Positions 1-9,116 of a stretch of 64,000 bases of DNA are shown here, piece by piece. Source of the DNA: Streptomyces coacervatus (GTDB lineage: Bacteria; Actinomycetota; Actinomycetes; Streptomycetales; Streptomycetaceae); contig NZ_JARHTP010000026.1 in the NCBI RefSeq assembly GCF_029223485.1, forward strand, positions 1-64,000, in the 5' to 3' direction. The notes beneath the pieces were generated by a model. It ran no database searches. It saw nothing but the letters and a program-made list of their open reading frames with translations, and was not told the origin of the DNA. Position 1 is the first letter of the stretch. The number at the start of each line of letters is the position of its first letter. The position numbers and the translations under genes are program-made.

Positions 1-376
1 CTCTATCAGACCGTTTTCCGATCCGATTTCCTCGGTGCTTTCCAGGTTCCCGCTCTCGCGTTTCCCTTTCCGGCGGTTCCGACTCTATCAGATCCTTTCG
101 GGCCTGACTCCCAGTCAGCGGGGGCTGCCTTCGCGGCTGTTGGGCCGTTCCGACGTCTCAAACCTTAGCGGATCCCTTCGGCAGTTCCTAATCGAGCTGC
201 CGGGTCCGAATCGAATTGAATTCGGGCACGCCGAAATCAATCCCATTGGGAGATCGTGCTGATGGTTTGAGGTGCCGCTTGTGCGGCGGAGGTGCTGTCG
301 CAGAACCGTTACGGCTCCGCGGCAACCCGGAGAACTTTACGGATCCCGGAGGGGGGTGTCAAGCGCCCCCTGTCAA
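1..376 (-). promoter_or_regulatory. rRNA operon promoter and 5' leader (rrn genes lie beyond the left edge)
   Basis: Read on the minus strand, this stretch matches the leader that precedes 16S rRNA in Streptomyces as I remember it. The block CTGATAGAGTCGGAA occurs at about 79-92 and begins again at 1-10, separated by purine-rich GGAAAGGGAAACGCG-type spacer. Such leaders carry several promoters and the RNase III/box A processing elements for the 16S precursor. No credible protein gene is present, and the short open frames here have no ribosome binding site or recognisable sequence. The rRNA genes would be transcribed leftward, away from the marR gene. Recognition is by remembered pattern, not alignment. 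Confidence 0.72.
334..362 (-). promoter_or_regulatory. Probable rrn promoter (-35 TTGACA, -10 TAAAGT)
   Basis: On the minus strand TTGACA (357-362) is followed after 18 bases by TAAAGT (334-339). This is a good match to a vegetative HrdB-type promoter, and it faces the rRNA leader. A second TTGACA lies just upstream at 371-376 without an obvious partner -10. Streptomyces rrn operons normally have three or four tandem promoters, so this is probably one of several. Confidence 0.55.
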
Positions 377-393
377 GATCTTTTACGTCGGCC

Positions 394-945
394 TCAGTCC
401 AGGTCGGTGAGGCGTCCGCCTGCGTCCGGCTGGGCGTGTTCCACCCTACGCAGGAGGCGGGTGAGGACCTCGCCGAGGGTGGTGCGCTCGTCGGGGGAGA
501 GGTCCTGGAGGAGGTCCTCCTCGAAGACCGTGGCGAGGCGCATCGCCTCGAGCCACTTCTCGCGGCCCTGTGCGGTCAGCTCCACGATCACGCGGACGCG
601 GTTGGACTCGTCGCGCTCCCTTGTCACCAGGCCCTCGGTGACCATGCGGTCGATCCGGTGGGTCATCGCGGCCGGCGTCAGGCCGAGGCGCTTGGCGAGG
701 TCGCTCGGGCCCAGGCGGTAGGGAGCGCCGGAGAGGACGAGGGCCTTGAGGACCTCCCACTCGGCGTTGCTGATGCCGAGGGCGGAGGTCTGGCGGCCGT
801 AGGCGACGTTCATGCGGCGGTTCAGGCGGGAGATGGCCGAGACGATCTTTTCGACCTGGGGGTCGAGGTCCCGGAACTCGCGCTGGTAGGCGGCGATCTG
901 CTCTTCGAGTGTCGGTTCGCCGAGGGTGCCGGGGGTGTCGCCCAT
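394..945 (-). CDS. MarR-family transcriptional regulator
   Basis: 183 residues, typical MarR length. The centre holds the winged helix (LGPSDLAKRLGLTPAAMTHR as recognition region, then a GLVTRERDESNRVRV wing), flanked by helices for dimerisation. MarR proteins repress nearby genes and release DNA on binding phenolic or drug-like ligands or on oxidation. It is divergent from the MFS exporter at 1037 with a 91-base spacer, the classic local-repressor layout, so the exporter is the likely target. The ATG at 945 has no convincing Shine-Dalgarno sequence upstream, so a leaderless transcript or another start is possible. The ligand cannot be told from sequence. Confidence 0.85.
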   Translation of the reverse strand: MGDTPGTLGEPTLEEQIAAYQREFRDLDPQVEKIVSAISRLNRRMNVAYGRQTSALGISNAEWEVLKALVLSGAPYRLGPSDLAKRLGLTPAAMTHRIDRMVTEGLVTRERDESNRVRVIVELTAQGREKWLEAMRLATVFEEDLLQDLSPDERTTLGEVLTRLLRRVEHAQPDAGGRLTDLD

Positions 946-999
946 GGGCGAAGTATGGCATGGGCGTGCTTGGCGTTGAAGTTCTTCTGGGTGTAGTGT

Positions 1000-1010
1000 T
1001 TAGCTTCTAA
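1000..1010. promoter_or_regulatory. Candidate MarR operator palindrome
   Basis: TTAGCTTCTAA is a small perfect inverted repeat (TTAG-CTT-CTAA) in the marR/MFS intergenic region, 26 bases before the exporter start. Its AT-rich content contrasts with the neighbours. Position and symmetry suit a MarR operator, but this is inference only. Confidence 0.35.
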
Positions 1011-1036
1011 GTCTTCATACCTAACTACTGAGAGAG

Positions 1037-2329
1037 GTGAACGTGACCAGGGCGATGGGCGCAGCGATGCGCCGGATCCATGTGGGTAACGCACTCAGCG
1101 CGTTCGGGCTCGGCTTCACCGTCCCCTACCTGTACGTCTATGTGGCGCAGGTGCGGGGACTGGGGGCCATGACGGCGGGGCTCGTCCTCGCTGTCTTTGC
1201 CGTGGCCGCGCTGATCGTGCTGCCGTTCGCCGGGCGGGCCATCGTCCGGCGCGGTCCCCGGCCGGTCCTCCTCGCCGCCCTGGTCACTGCCGCACTGGGG
1301 TCGCTGAGCCTGGGGCTGGCGAGCAACGGCACCACCGTGCTGCTGTCGGCTGCGGCGCTCGGGGCCGGGCAGGCTGTGATGCAGCCGGCGCTCGCGACGA
1401 TGATCGTGGACTGCTCGACGGCGGACACGCGCTCGCGCGCCTTTGCCATGCAGTTCTTCCTGCAGAACCTGGGGCTCGGCGTCGGTGGCCTCATCGGCGG
1501 CAATCTCGTCGACTCTACGCGCGTCGACTCCTTCACCCTGCTGTTCTCGATCGAGGCTGCGGTGTTCCTGCTGCTCGCGGTCGTGATGGCCACCGTGCGG
1601 ATGCCGCACTCCCCGCGTATCGAGGGCGCGCCCGCGCAGTCGGCGGGCGGCAGCTGGAAGCAGCTGCTCGGAAATCGGGCCATGGTGCAGTTGTGTGTGC
1701 TGGGCTTCGTGCTGTTCTTCGCCTGCTACGGGCAGTTCGAGTCAGGGCTGAGTGCGTACGGGGTCGAGGCCGCCGGGATTTCGACGTCTGCGCTGGGATC
1801 GGCGCTTGCCGCCAACACCCTGATGATCGTCGTCGCGCAGTTCGCGGTGCTGAAGTTCGTCGAGCGTCGGCGTCGGTCCCGGGTGATCGCCGGTGTCGGG
1901 CTGATCTGGGCCGTGGCGTGGGTCATGGCCGGGTACGCCGGGCTCGGGCACGGCAGCCAGGAGATGGCGACGGCGGCGTTCGTGTCGACGTATGCCCTGT
2001 TCGGGCTGGGTGAGGCGATGCTGTCGCCGACCGTTGCGCCGCTGGTCGCCGATCTTGCGCCGAGTGGGATGGCGGGGCAGTACAACTCCGCCTTCGCCCT
2101 GGTGAAGCAGCTTGCGCTGGCTGTCGGGCCGGCGGTGGGCGGGCCGATGGGGGCCTCGCTGCATGCGCCGTACATCGTGACGTTCCTGCTGTTCTCGCTG
2201 GGGATCACCGGCCTCGCGCTGCGGCTGGGGCGGCAGCTCACCGCCGTACAGGATCAGCCGTGGCTCGGGAAGAGCCGCGTGGTTGCCCGGGGTGGGGCGG
2301 CTGCGGAGCCTGTGGGCGCGGAGGCCTGA
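1037..2329 (+). CDS. Major facilitator superfamily transporter (drug-exporter type)
   Basis: 430 residues with about 12 hydrophobic helices, the normal length for an MFS antiporter. The loop after the second helix (PFAGRAIVRRGPRPVLLAA) has the G-x3-D/R-R-x-G-R/P-R-x pattern of MFS motif A in degenerate form. It probably exports a small molecule by proton antiport across the cytoplasmic membrane. Two GTG codons (1037 and 1043) are candidate starts; AGAGAG just upstream serves the second better. It is divergent from the MarR regulator at 394-945, suggesting ligand-induced expression. The substrate is unknown. Confidence 0.85.
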   Translation: MNVTRAMGAAMRRIHVGNALSAFGLGFTVPYLYVYVAQVRGLGAMTAGLVLAVFAVAALIVLPFAGRAIVRRGPRPVLLAALVTAALGSLSLGLASNGTTVLLSAAALGAGQAVMQPALATMIVDCSTADTRSRAFAMQFFLQNLGLGVGGLIGGNLVDSTRVDSFTLLFSIEAAVFLLLAVVMATVRMPHSPRIEGAPAQSAGGSWKQLLGNRAMVQLCVLGFVLFFACYGQFESGLSAYGVEAAGISTSALGSALAANTLMIVVAQFAVLKFVERRRRSRVIAGVGLIWAVAWVMAGYAGLGHGSQEMATAAFVSTYALFGLGEAMLSPTVAPLVADLAPSGMAGQYNSAFALVKQLALAVGPAVGGPMGASLHAPYIVTFLLFSLGITGLALRLGRQLTAVQDQPWLGKSRVVARGGAAAEPVGAEA

Positions 2330-2341
2330 GCCGGGCGGCGC

Positions 2342-3988
2342 CTATCCCTTGGGGAGTACGAACTCGCACCAGACCGCCTTGCCTCCGCCCGGGGTGCGGC
2401 GTGAGCCCCAGTTCGACGCGATCGTCGCGACGATCGCGATGCCTCTGCCCGACTCGTCGCCGGGTTCCGCCCGGCGGCGGCGAGGGAGGTGGTCGTCGCC
2501 GTCGGTGACCTCGACGATCAGACGGCGGTCGGTGCGGCGCAGGCGCAGGCGCATGGGTGGCGTGCCGTGCTGGAGGGAGTTGGCGACCAGCTCGCTGGCT
2601 GCGAGGACGCCCAGGTCGTGGAGGTCGGAGGGGAAGCGCCAGCTCGTCAGGACGCCGGAGGCGAAGGCACGCGCGCGTGGGGCGGCTTCGATGCCGCCGA
2701 GGAGTTCCAGGGCGGCGTTGCGGAAGAGGTCGCTGTCCGGGCCGGTGCGGGCCGGGTGCTGGAGGACCAGGACGGCCACGTCGTCGTCGTGGTCCGCCGT
2801 CACGCCTGCCGAGCGGACCAGGCGGTCGCAGACGACCTGGGGGGTGCCCGTGGCGCCGGACAGGGCCCGCTCCAGGGAGGCGATGCCCTCGTCCAGGTCC
2901 TCGTCCCGGCGTTCCACCAGGCCGTCCGTGTAGAGCACGGCGGTGGAGCCGGGGCCGAGCGGGATCGAGCCCGACGAGTGCATCCAGCCGCCGGTGCCCA
3001 GGGGCGGACCCGTGGGTTCGTCGGCGCGCAGGACCACTCCGCTCTCGTCGCGCACGAGGATCGGGAGATGGCCGGCGGAGGCGTACACCAGGCGGCCCTC
3101 GTTCGGGTCGTGGATGGCGTACACGCAGGTCGCGATCTGGTTGGCGTCGATCTCCGTCGCCAGGCCGTCCAGGAGTTGCAGGACCTCGTGCGGGGGGAGG
3201 TCCAGGCGGGCGTACGCGCGGACCGCCGTGCGGAGTTGGCCCATGACGGCCGCGGCTCGCACGCCCCGGCCCATCACATCGCCGATGACCAGGGCCGTGC
3301 GGCCGCCGCCCAGGGTGATGACGTCGTACCAGTCGCCGCCGACCGCCGCCTCCGTGCCGCCGGGCTGGTAGGTGGCGGCGATACGCAGGTCGTCCGGTTC
3401 CTCCAGTTCCTGGGGCAGCAGCGAGCGCTGGAGGGTGACCGCTGTCTCGCGCTGCCGGCGCTCGCTGGCGCGGAGGCGTTCGGCGGCTTCGGCGTGGTCG
3501 GTGACGTCGGTCGCGAAGACCAGTACGCCCGCGTGCTCGCCCTCCGTCACCGGGGTGCAGGTGAAGGTGTAGGAGCGGCCGTCGGGAGCCTTGCGGGACT
3601 TGAGGGTGCGGGGCTTGCGGCTGCGCAGGACCTGGTCGAGGAGCGGGAGCAGGCCCAGTTGGTCGAGTTCGGGGAGGGATTCGCGGGTGGGCTCGCCGAG
3701 CGGTCGTACGCCGAAGGCCGTCACATAGGCGTCGTTGACGTAGGCGACGCGGTGGTCGGGGCCGTGGACGAGGGCCACCAGGGCCGGGACGCGGTCGAGG
3801 ACCTCACGGACGGGGAGTTCGTCGACGGCCGGTACGGGTGCGTGCTCGTCGGTGAGTTGTTCGGCGCGGGCCGCGGGGACGGCGCTCGGGTTCTCGGCCG
3901 GCCGGTCGGCGGCGGCCGGGTGATCGGTCCGCGCTGCGGCGCGGCGCTGCGTTCCGGGGAGCCGGGCGCTCCAGCGCGTGAAGTTCAC
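2342..3988 (-). CDS. PAS - SpoIIE phosphatase - HATPase anti-sigma-type regulator
   Basis: 548 residues starting at GTG. Order: a short charged N-terminus; a PAS domain (about 65-180, including PALVALVHGPDHRVAYVN); a PP2C/SpoIIE serine phosphatase (about 190-400, with GGDWYDV and YTDGLVERRDEDLD carrying metal-binding aspartates); and a C-terminal HATPase_c/anti-sigma kinase module (about 430-548, ASELVANSLQHG as N-box). Such proteins dephosphorylate anti-anti-sigma factors and may phosphorylate partners in partner-switching pathways; the PAS domain likely senses a small ligand or redox state. It is soluble. It is convergent with the MFS gene, whose stop lies 12 bases away. The partner sigma system is not in the window. 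Confidence 0.9.
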   Translation of the reverse strand: MNFTRWSARLPGTQRRAAARTDHPAAADRPAENPSAVPAARAEQLTDEHAPVPAVDELPVREVLDRVPALVALVHGPDHRVAYVNDAYVTAFGVRPLGEPTRESLPELDQLGLLPLLDQVLRSRKPRTLKSRKAPDGRSYTFTCTPVTEGEHAGVLVFATDVTDHAEAAERLRASERRQRETAVTLQRSLLPQELEEPDDLRIAATYQPGGTEAAVGGDWYDVITLGGGRTALVIGDVMGRGVRAAAVMGQLRTAVRAYARLDLPPHEVLQLLDGLATEIDANQIATCVYAIHDPNEGRLVYASAGHLPILVRDESGVVLRADEPTGPPLGTGGWMHSSGSIPLGPGSTAVLYTDGLVERRDEDLDEGIASLERALSGATGTPQVVCDRLVRSAGVTADHDDDVAVLVLQHPARTGPDSDLFRNAALELLGGIEAAPRARAFASGVLTSWRFPSDLHDLGVLAASELVANSLQHGTPPMRLRLRRTDRRLIVEVTDGDDHLPRRRRAEPGDESGRGIAIVATIASNWGSRRTPGGGKAVWCEFVLPKG

Positions 3989-4212
3989 GAATCCTTGCCT
4001 CGTGTCGTCGTCTTCGGCGTCTTCGGCCGGCTCCGGACCCGGCCGGAGGGCTGGGGGGTGACACCCCCGGGATGCAGCACGGTGGAGAGAGCCTCTTGGG
4101 TTCGAGGGGCGAGCAGCTGCTCGCCCTGGGGGCGGGGATCAGTCTGGCAGTGTGGCCTACCGGGGCGACATCCGTGAGACGCCCACCCGGTCGGTGGAGT
4201 TCCTGGGTCCGG

Positions 4213-5592
4213 TCAGGACGACCCCTTCGGGTCGTTCATCGGGTCGGTAGGAGGCTTTCCACCGGCCGCGAGTTCGAACTCCGCTCGGGGATGTTCGAGC
4301 GAACCGAGGGAGACGATCTCCCGCTTGAAGAGGCCCGAAAGGGTCCATTCGGCCAGGACGCGGGCCTTGCGGTTGAAGGTGGGCACCCTGCTGAGGTGGT
4401 AGACGCGGTGCATGAACCAGGCAGGGTAGCCCTTCAGCTTGCGCCCGTAGACGTGGGCGACGCCCTTGTGGAGGCCCAGGGACGCCACCGAGCCGACGTA
4501 CTTGTGGGAGTACGTCTCAAGGGGTTCACCGCGCAGGGAGTGCGCGATGTTGTCGCCGAGGAGCCCCGCCTGGCGGACCGCGTGCTGGGCGTTGGGGGCC
4601 GTCTCCGTGCCGGGTTCGGCGGCGGTGACGTCGGGGACGGCGGCCGCGTCTCCTGCCGCCCACGCGTGCGTGGCGCCGTCGATCGTCAGCTGGGCGGTGC
4701 ATTTCAGCCGACCTCGTCCGGTGAGCGGGAGGTCGGTGGCGGCGAGGAGCGGGCTGGGCTTCACGCCGGCCGTCCAGACGACCGTACGGGTCGGGAAGCG
4801 GGCGCCGTCGCTGAGGACGGCGACCCGGTCCGCGCAGGACTCCAGGCGGGTGTGCAGGCGTACGTCGATGTTGCGGCGGCGCAGTTCGGTGACCGTGTAG
4901 CGGCCCATCTCCTCGCCGACCTCGGGCAGGATGCGGTCCGAGGCCTCCACGAGGATCCACTTCATGTCCTCGGGCTGGACGTTGTGGTAGTAGCGGGCGG
5001 CGTAGCGGGCCATGTCCTCGAGTTCGCCGAGCGCCTCGACCCCGGCGAATCCGCCGCCCACGAAGACGAAGGTGAGCGCCGCGTCGCGGATCTCGGGGTC
5101 GCGGGTGGAGGAGGCGATGTCCATCTGCTCGATGACGTGGTTGCGCAGGCCGATGGCCTCCTCGACCGACTTGAAACCGATGCCGTGGTCGGCGAGGCCC
5201 GGGATGGGGAGCGTGCGCGAGATCGAACCGGGGGCGAGGACCAGTTCGTCGTACGTCATGTGCTCGGCGCCCGCTCCCTCCTCCTCCGTGGCGAGCGTGG
5301 TGAGGGTGACGGTGCGCTTGGCGTGGTCGATCGACCGGACCTCGCCGATGACGACATGGCACTGATCCAGGACGCGGCGCAGCGGAACGACGACATGCCG
5401 GGGTGAAATGGCACCGGCGGCCGCTTCGGGAAGGAATGGCTGATAGGTCATGTACGGGTCGGGAGTGACGACTGTGATCTCGGCCTCGCCCCGCTTGAGT
5501 TCCCGTTTCAGCTTCTGCTGGAGGCGCAGGGCCGTGTACATCCCGACGTAGCCGCCGCCGACAACGAGAATGCGCGCACGTTCCTTCACCAT
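4213..5592 (-). CDS. NAD(P)/FAD-dependent oxidoreductase, type II NADH dehydrogenase family
   Basis: From the ATG at 5592 the protein has 459 residues. It has two Rossmann dinucleotide motifs, RILVVGGGYVGMYTAL at the start for FAD and FVFVGGGFAGVEALGELE near 165 for NAD(P)H, plus a late GDAAAVPD FAD-contact motif. NDH-2 enzymes oxidise NADH and pass electrons to menaquinone at the inner membrane face without pumping protons. The open frame extends to 5742, but the extra 50 residues are low-complexity and the FAD fold normally starts close to the N-terminus, so the shorter start is preferred. It is next to a TetR gene in the opposite orientation (5981). Confidence 0.88.
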   Translation of the reverse strand: MVKERARILVVGGGYVGMYTALRLQQKLKRELKRGEAEITVVTPDPYMTYQPFLPEAAAGAISPRHVVVPLRRVLDQCHVVIGEVRSIDHAKRTVTLTTLATEEEGAGAEHMTYDELVLAPGSISRTLPIPGLADHGIGFKSVEEAIGLRNHVIEQMDIASSTRDPEIRDAALTFVFVGGGFAGVEALGELEDMARYAARYYHNVQPEDMKWILVEASDRILPEVGEEMGRYTVTELRRRNIDVRLHTRLESCADRVAVLSDGARFPTRTVVWTAGVKPSPLLAATDLPLTGRGRLKCTAQLTIDGATHAWAAGDAAAVPDVTAAEPGTETAPNAQHAVRQAGLLGDNIAHSLRGEPLETYSHKYVGSVASLGLHKGVAHVYGRKLKGYPAWFMHRVYHLSRVPTFNRKARVLAEWTLSGLFKREIVSLGSLEHPRAEFELAAGGKPPTDPMNDPKGSS

Positions 5593-5980
5593 CCCATGAC
5601 GCACCCAGCGCTGGAGTTTGTCCACAGCCCCGACAATTTGTGTGACCGAGGGCCTGGCACGCCCAGGGTTGGCCGAATTGCCCGAGTGCCCGGAAGGATT
5701 GCAGGTCAGCGGGCGTGCGCCGGGTGACCTTGGGTGGTGCAATCGGGACGTATGCGACTCGTACTCCGATCGGGGGGCGCTCCGTGCGGAACCTGCCCCT
5801 TCTGAATTGACTCCCTCTCAACTATGTTCGTGTCTCGACGGGGTGTAGGGGGATGCGCTCATCGCTCATCGAGATCCGCGACGGGCGGGTCCGGTGAACC
5901 GGGCTTGTTCCCGCGCCCTGGCAACCAATGAATGGCGGGGAGAGTCTCCGGGGGGAGACGTCATTACCGGGGGATCACTT

Positions 5981-6757
5981 ATGCATGTTCAGGACTCTCA
6001 TTGGTCGTCCGCGTCTGCACTGACATCGGGCGGCATCGTGAGCGCGGCGGCAGGCAACGGACGCGCGGACGGAGCGCGTACGACGCCGCTGCGCGTGGAC
6101 GCACAGCGCAATCTGGAGCACGTACTGCGCGCGGCGCGCGAGGTCTTCGGCGAGCTGGGATATGGCGCGCCGATGGAGGACGTGGCGCGGCGGGCGCGGG
6201 TGGGTGTGGGGACCGTGTACCGGCGGTTCCCGAGCAAGGACGTCCTGGTGCGGCGGATAGCCGAGGAGGAGACCTCCCGGCTGACCGACCAGGCCCGGGC
6301 GGCGCTCGGCCAGGAGGACGAGCCGTGGTCGGCGCTCTCGCGCTTCCTGCGGACGTCGGTGGCCTCGGGCGCCGGGCGGCTGCTGCCGCCGCAGGTGCTG
6401 CGGGTCTCGGTCGCCGACGAGGAGTCCGAGCGGGCCGACGGCACGGTGTTCGACGAGGCCCGGGTGCCGCTGCAGCGGACGCAGCCGGGCTCCGGGGAGC
6501 TGCGGCTCGTCCCCGAGGGGGCTCCGAGGGTCTCCGCGGAGGACGACACGGGCGCGGCGGCGCTGCTGGAGGTCGTCGGTCAGCTCGTGGAGCGGGCACG
6601 CGCGGCCGGTCAGCTGCGGGCCGACGTGTCGGTGTCGGACGTACTGCTGGTCATCGCGACGGCGGCACCCTCGCTGCCGGACGCGGCCCAGCAGGCGGCC
6701 GCCTCGGCACGGCTGCTCGACATCCTGCTGGAGGGGCTGCGGTCGCGGCCGGCCTGA
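5981..6757 (+). CDS. TetR-family transcriptional regulator
   Basis: 258 residues from the ATG at 5981, chosen because GGGGGA lies 7 bases upstream; a longer frame from 5894 lacks a ribosome binding site. A disordered leader of about 40 residues precedes the TetR helix-turn-helix (AREVFGELGYGAPMEDVARR, then VGVGTVYRRFPSKDVLVRR, about residues 48-90). The rest is a divergent all-helical ligand domain. It probably controls itself and/or the divergent NDH-2 gene. No clear operator palindrome was found in the intergenic space. Ligand unknown. Confidence 0.86.
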   Translation: MHVQDSHWSSASALTSGGIVSAAAGNGRADGARTTPLRVDAQRNLEHVLRAAREVFGELGYGAPMEDVARRARVGVGTVYRRFPSKDVLVRRIAEEETSRLTDQARAALGQEDEPWSALSRFLRTSVASGAGRLLPPQVLRVSVADEESERADGTVFDEARVPLQRTQPGSGELRLVPEGAPRVSAEDDTGAAALLEVVGQLVERARAAGQLRADVSVSDVLLVIATAAPSLPDAAQQAAASARLLDILLEGLRSRPA

Positions 6758-6763
6758 GAGCTC

Positions 6764-6828
6764 GGCCGACCGACTGTGGCCGACCGACTGGCCGACCGAC
6801 CGTGGCCGACGGGCTGGCCGGCCGAGGT
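6764..6828. repeat. Short tandem repeat of GGCCGACCGACTG units
   Basis: Directly after the TetR stop codon, the unit (T)GGCCGACCGAC(T/C)G repeats about five times with small changes. No coding or terminator role is evident. It may be replication slippage in intergenic DNA. Confidence 0.6.
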
Positions 6829-7123
6829 GGCGGTTGGGCGTGGGCGCTGCGCAGCCCGCGCGTCGGCGTGAGCCGGAAATGTGCCGGACATCGGAAATTC
6901 ACCTAACGCCCGGAATGCGCGGGACATTTCCGGTATGCCGCTCAACCGCCTTCCGACGAACGTCAATTGAGCCTTCCCCGAACGGGTGATGGCCAGTACT
7001 ACGGCACGACAAGTCCCCACGGACGGGTGGATGGTCCGCCCGGATGGGGCCTGAACAAAAGCCAATATGGCACTCTGACCCGGTGGTCGGGACTGGTTGG
7101 GCAGGCATCGGGGGCTTTCCGCG

Positions 7124-9058
7124 ATGAGCGTTGACGGGCGGGACGAGCCGCTGGGTGACGGTGACGCGGAGGCCGGCGGTTCGCCGCAGGTGCCGAGTCA
7201 GGGTGGACCGGGCGGACGGGCGGGCGGCCCGCGGGGCGGTGGCCGCCCGGAGAGCGTCATCCCGCCGCAGGGCGGCGAGCCCGTCGAGCCCGTGGAGGGC
7301 AGCGTCCCGGCGCAGCGCGACCGGCGGGAGGACACCGTCCTGCCGCCGCCCAGGGATCTGCCGCCCTCCGACGCCGATCTGATCGGGCGGATGCGCGCGG
7401 GCGACGACACCGCGTACGAGGAGCTGTACCGGCGCCACGCGGACGCGGTGCGTCGCTACGCCCGCACCTGCTGCCGCGACGCCCACACCGCGGACGACCT
7501 CACGGGCGAGGTCTTCGCCCGCATGCTCCAGGCGGTGCGCGGCGGCCACGGCCCCGAGCACGCCGTACGCGCGTATCTGCTCACCACCGTCCGACGGGTC
7601 GCCGCGAACTGGACGAAGTCCGCGAAACGTGAGCAACTGGTCGACGACTTTGCGCTGTTCGCGGCGCAGGCCGCGCGCTCCTCCGAGGTCTCCGACGACG
7701 ACACGTTGGACCTCGGCGCCGACGTCCGCGCGATGCACGAGGCCGAGCAGTCCATGGCCATGCAGGCCTTCCGGTCGCTGCCGGAGCGCTGGCAGGCCGT
7801 GCTGTGGCACACCGAGGTCGAGGACGAGTCGCCGAGCGAGGTCGCCACACTCTTCGGGCTGGACGCCAACGGCACGCGCGTGCTCGCCAGCCGCGCCCGC
7901 GAGGGCCTCAAGCAGGCCTACCTCCAGGCCCACGTCAGCGCCACCCTCGCCGACGACGAGGAGTGCGCCCGCTACGCCGACCGGCTCGGCGCCTACGCCC
8001 GCGGCGGACTGCGCACCCGCGCCGAGCGGGGGCTGCGCAAGCACCTGGAGGAGTGCGCCAAGTGCCGGCTGGCCGCGGGCCAGATCAAGGAAGTCGCCAG
8101 CGGTATCCCCGGTGTCGTGCCGGTCGCGGTCATCGGTTGGTTCGGTGCCGCCGGGTACGCCAAGGTGGCCGCGCTCATCGCCGGCGGTACCGGTGTCGGT
8201 GCGGCGGGCGCCGCGGGTGCGGCCGCGGCGGCGAGCGGCAGTTCGTCCGGCGGGGCGGGCGCCGGTGGCGCCGCGGCCTCCGAGGGGCTGGGTGCGCCCG
8301 CGAAGATCGGCATCGCCGCCGGTGTCGTCGCCGCGGCGGGCGTGGCGGTGGCCCTCGCGCTGTCCGGGGGCAGCACCCCGGTCAGGAAGCCGGATGCGAA
8401 GCCACCCGCGTCCGCACCTGCCGTCCGGCGGGAATCGCCCAAGCCGACGCCTCCGAAGAAGCAGCCTGCGCCGAAGCCGCGGGTGGTGGTGCCCGCGGTG
8501 GCTCCCACGCCGACGCCGACACCGACTCCGCGGCCGAAGCCCACCCCGACTCCGACACGGACACCCACCCCCACGCCGAAACCGACCCCGAAGCCCACGC
8601 CGAAGCCGACTCCCCCGCCCACCCCCGTCGTCTACCAGTGGAGCGAGCTGGCCTACGACATCAGCGGCGACGGCACCAAGCCCGAGATGCGAATCGGCAC
8701 GAGCAGCTGGGCGTGGCAGCGGTACGGCATGTCGATCGCCGGCAAGCAGTACACGCACGGTGTGACCGTGCACGGCGAGTCCTCCGTCACCGTCGACCTC
8801 AACCGCAGCTGCTCCGCCTACGACGCCATGGTCGGCGTCGACGACATGACCCTGGGGCTCGGCAAGGTCTACTTCTCCGTCTACGCCGACGGCGTCCAGC
8901 TGTGGCAGTCCGGGATGATCCAGGGCGGCGCCCCGGCGGTCCCGGTCCATGTGAACCTCGCCGGGCACAGGACGGTACGGCTGGTCGTGCAGCCGCAGAG
9001 CGGCTTCGACTCCCTGACGCTCGCGGACTGGGCCGAGTCGAAGTTCACCTGCTCGTAG
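7124..9058 (+). CDS. ECF-type sigma factor fused to a zinc finger, hydrophobic segments and an NPCBM-like domain
   Basis: 644 residues from ATG 7124 (GGGGG upstream). A disordered leader (1-80) is followed by sigma region 2 (about 85-155, DLIGRMRAGDDTAYEELYRR) and region 4 (about 205-260, EDESPSEVATLFGLDANGTR). Then comes an anti-sigma-like zinc finger (about 280-320, ending HLEECAKC), Ala/Gly-rich hydrophobic stretches (about 330-415, with GIAAGVVAAAGVAVALALSG the clearest membrane span), a Pro-Thr-Lys linker of PTPTP units (about 422-502), and a C-terminal NPCBM-like carbohydrate-binding fold (about 505-644). Sigma factor and anti-sigma domain in one chain suggest a membrane-held transcription factor that senses cell wall or extracellular glycan and is released by proteolysis. 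Actinobacterial ECF groups with C-terminal extensions are known; this target set is not. Confidence 0.85.
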   Translation: MSVDGRDEPLGDGDAEAGGSPQVPSQGGPGGRAGGPRGGGRPESVIPPQGGEPVEPVEGSVPAQRDRREDTVLPPPRDLPPSDADLIGRMRAGDDTAYEELYRRHADAVRRYARTCCRDAHTADDLTGEVFARMLQAVRGGHGPEHAVRAYLLTTVRRVAANWTKSAKREQLVDDFALFAAQAARSSEVSDDDTLDLGADVRAMHEAEQSMAMQAFRSLPERWQAVLWHTEVEDESPSEVATLFGLDANGTRVLASRAREGLKQAYLQAHVSATLADDEECARYADRLGAYARGGLRTRAERGLRKHLEECAKCRLAAGQIKEVASGIPGVVPVAVIGWFGAAGYAKVAALIAGGTGVGAAGAAGAAAAASGSSSGGAGAGGAAASEGLGAPAKIGIAAGVVAAAGVAVALALSGGSTPVRKPDAKPPASAPAVRRESPKPTPPKKQPAPKPRVVVPAVAPTPTPTPTPRPKPTPTPTRTPTPTPKPTPKPTPKPTPPPTPVVYQWSELAYDISGDGTKPEMRIGTSSWAWQRYGMSIAGKQYTHGVTVHGESSVTVDLNRSCSAYDAMVGVDDMTLGLGKVYFSVYADGVQLWQSGMIQGGAPAVPVHVNLAGHRTVRLVVQPQSGFDSLTLADWAESKFTCS

Positions 9059-9116
9059 GCGGCCTGTCTGTGCTGCGGCTCCCGTGGTGCGGCTGCCGGT
9101 GGCGTCTGCGGTCGGG

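Noticed and set aside
35..262. Short plus-strand open frame at the left edge as a gene
   Set aside because: The sequence is an rRNA operon leader on the opposite strand; no ribosome site or family.
8505..8630. Repetitive ACCCCGACNCC-type sequence resembling a satellite or array
   Set aside because: It encodes the Pro-Thr-Lys linker of the fused sigma factor, in frame.
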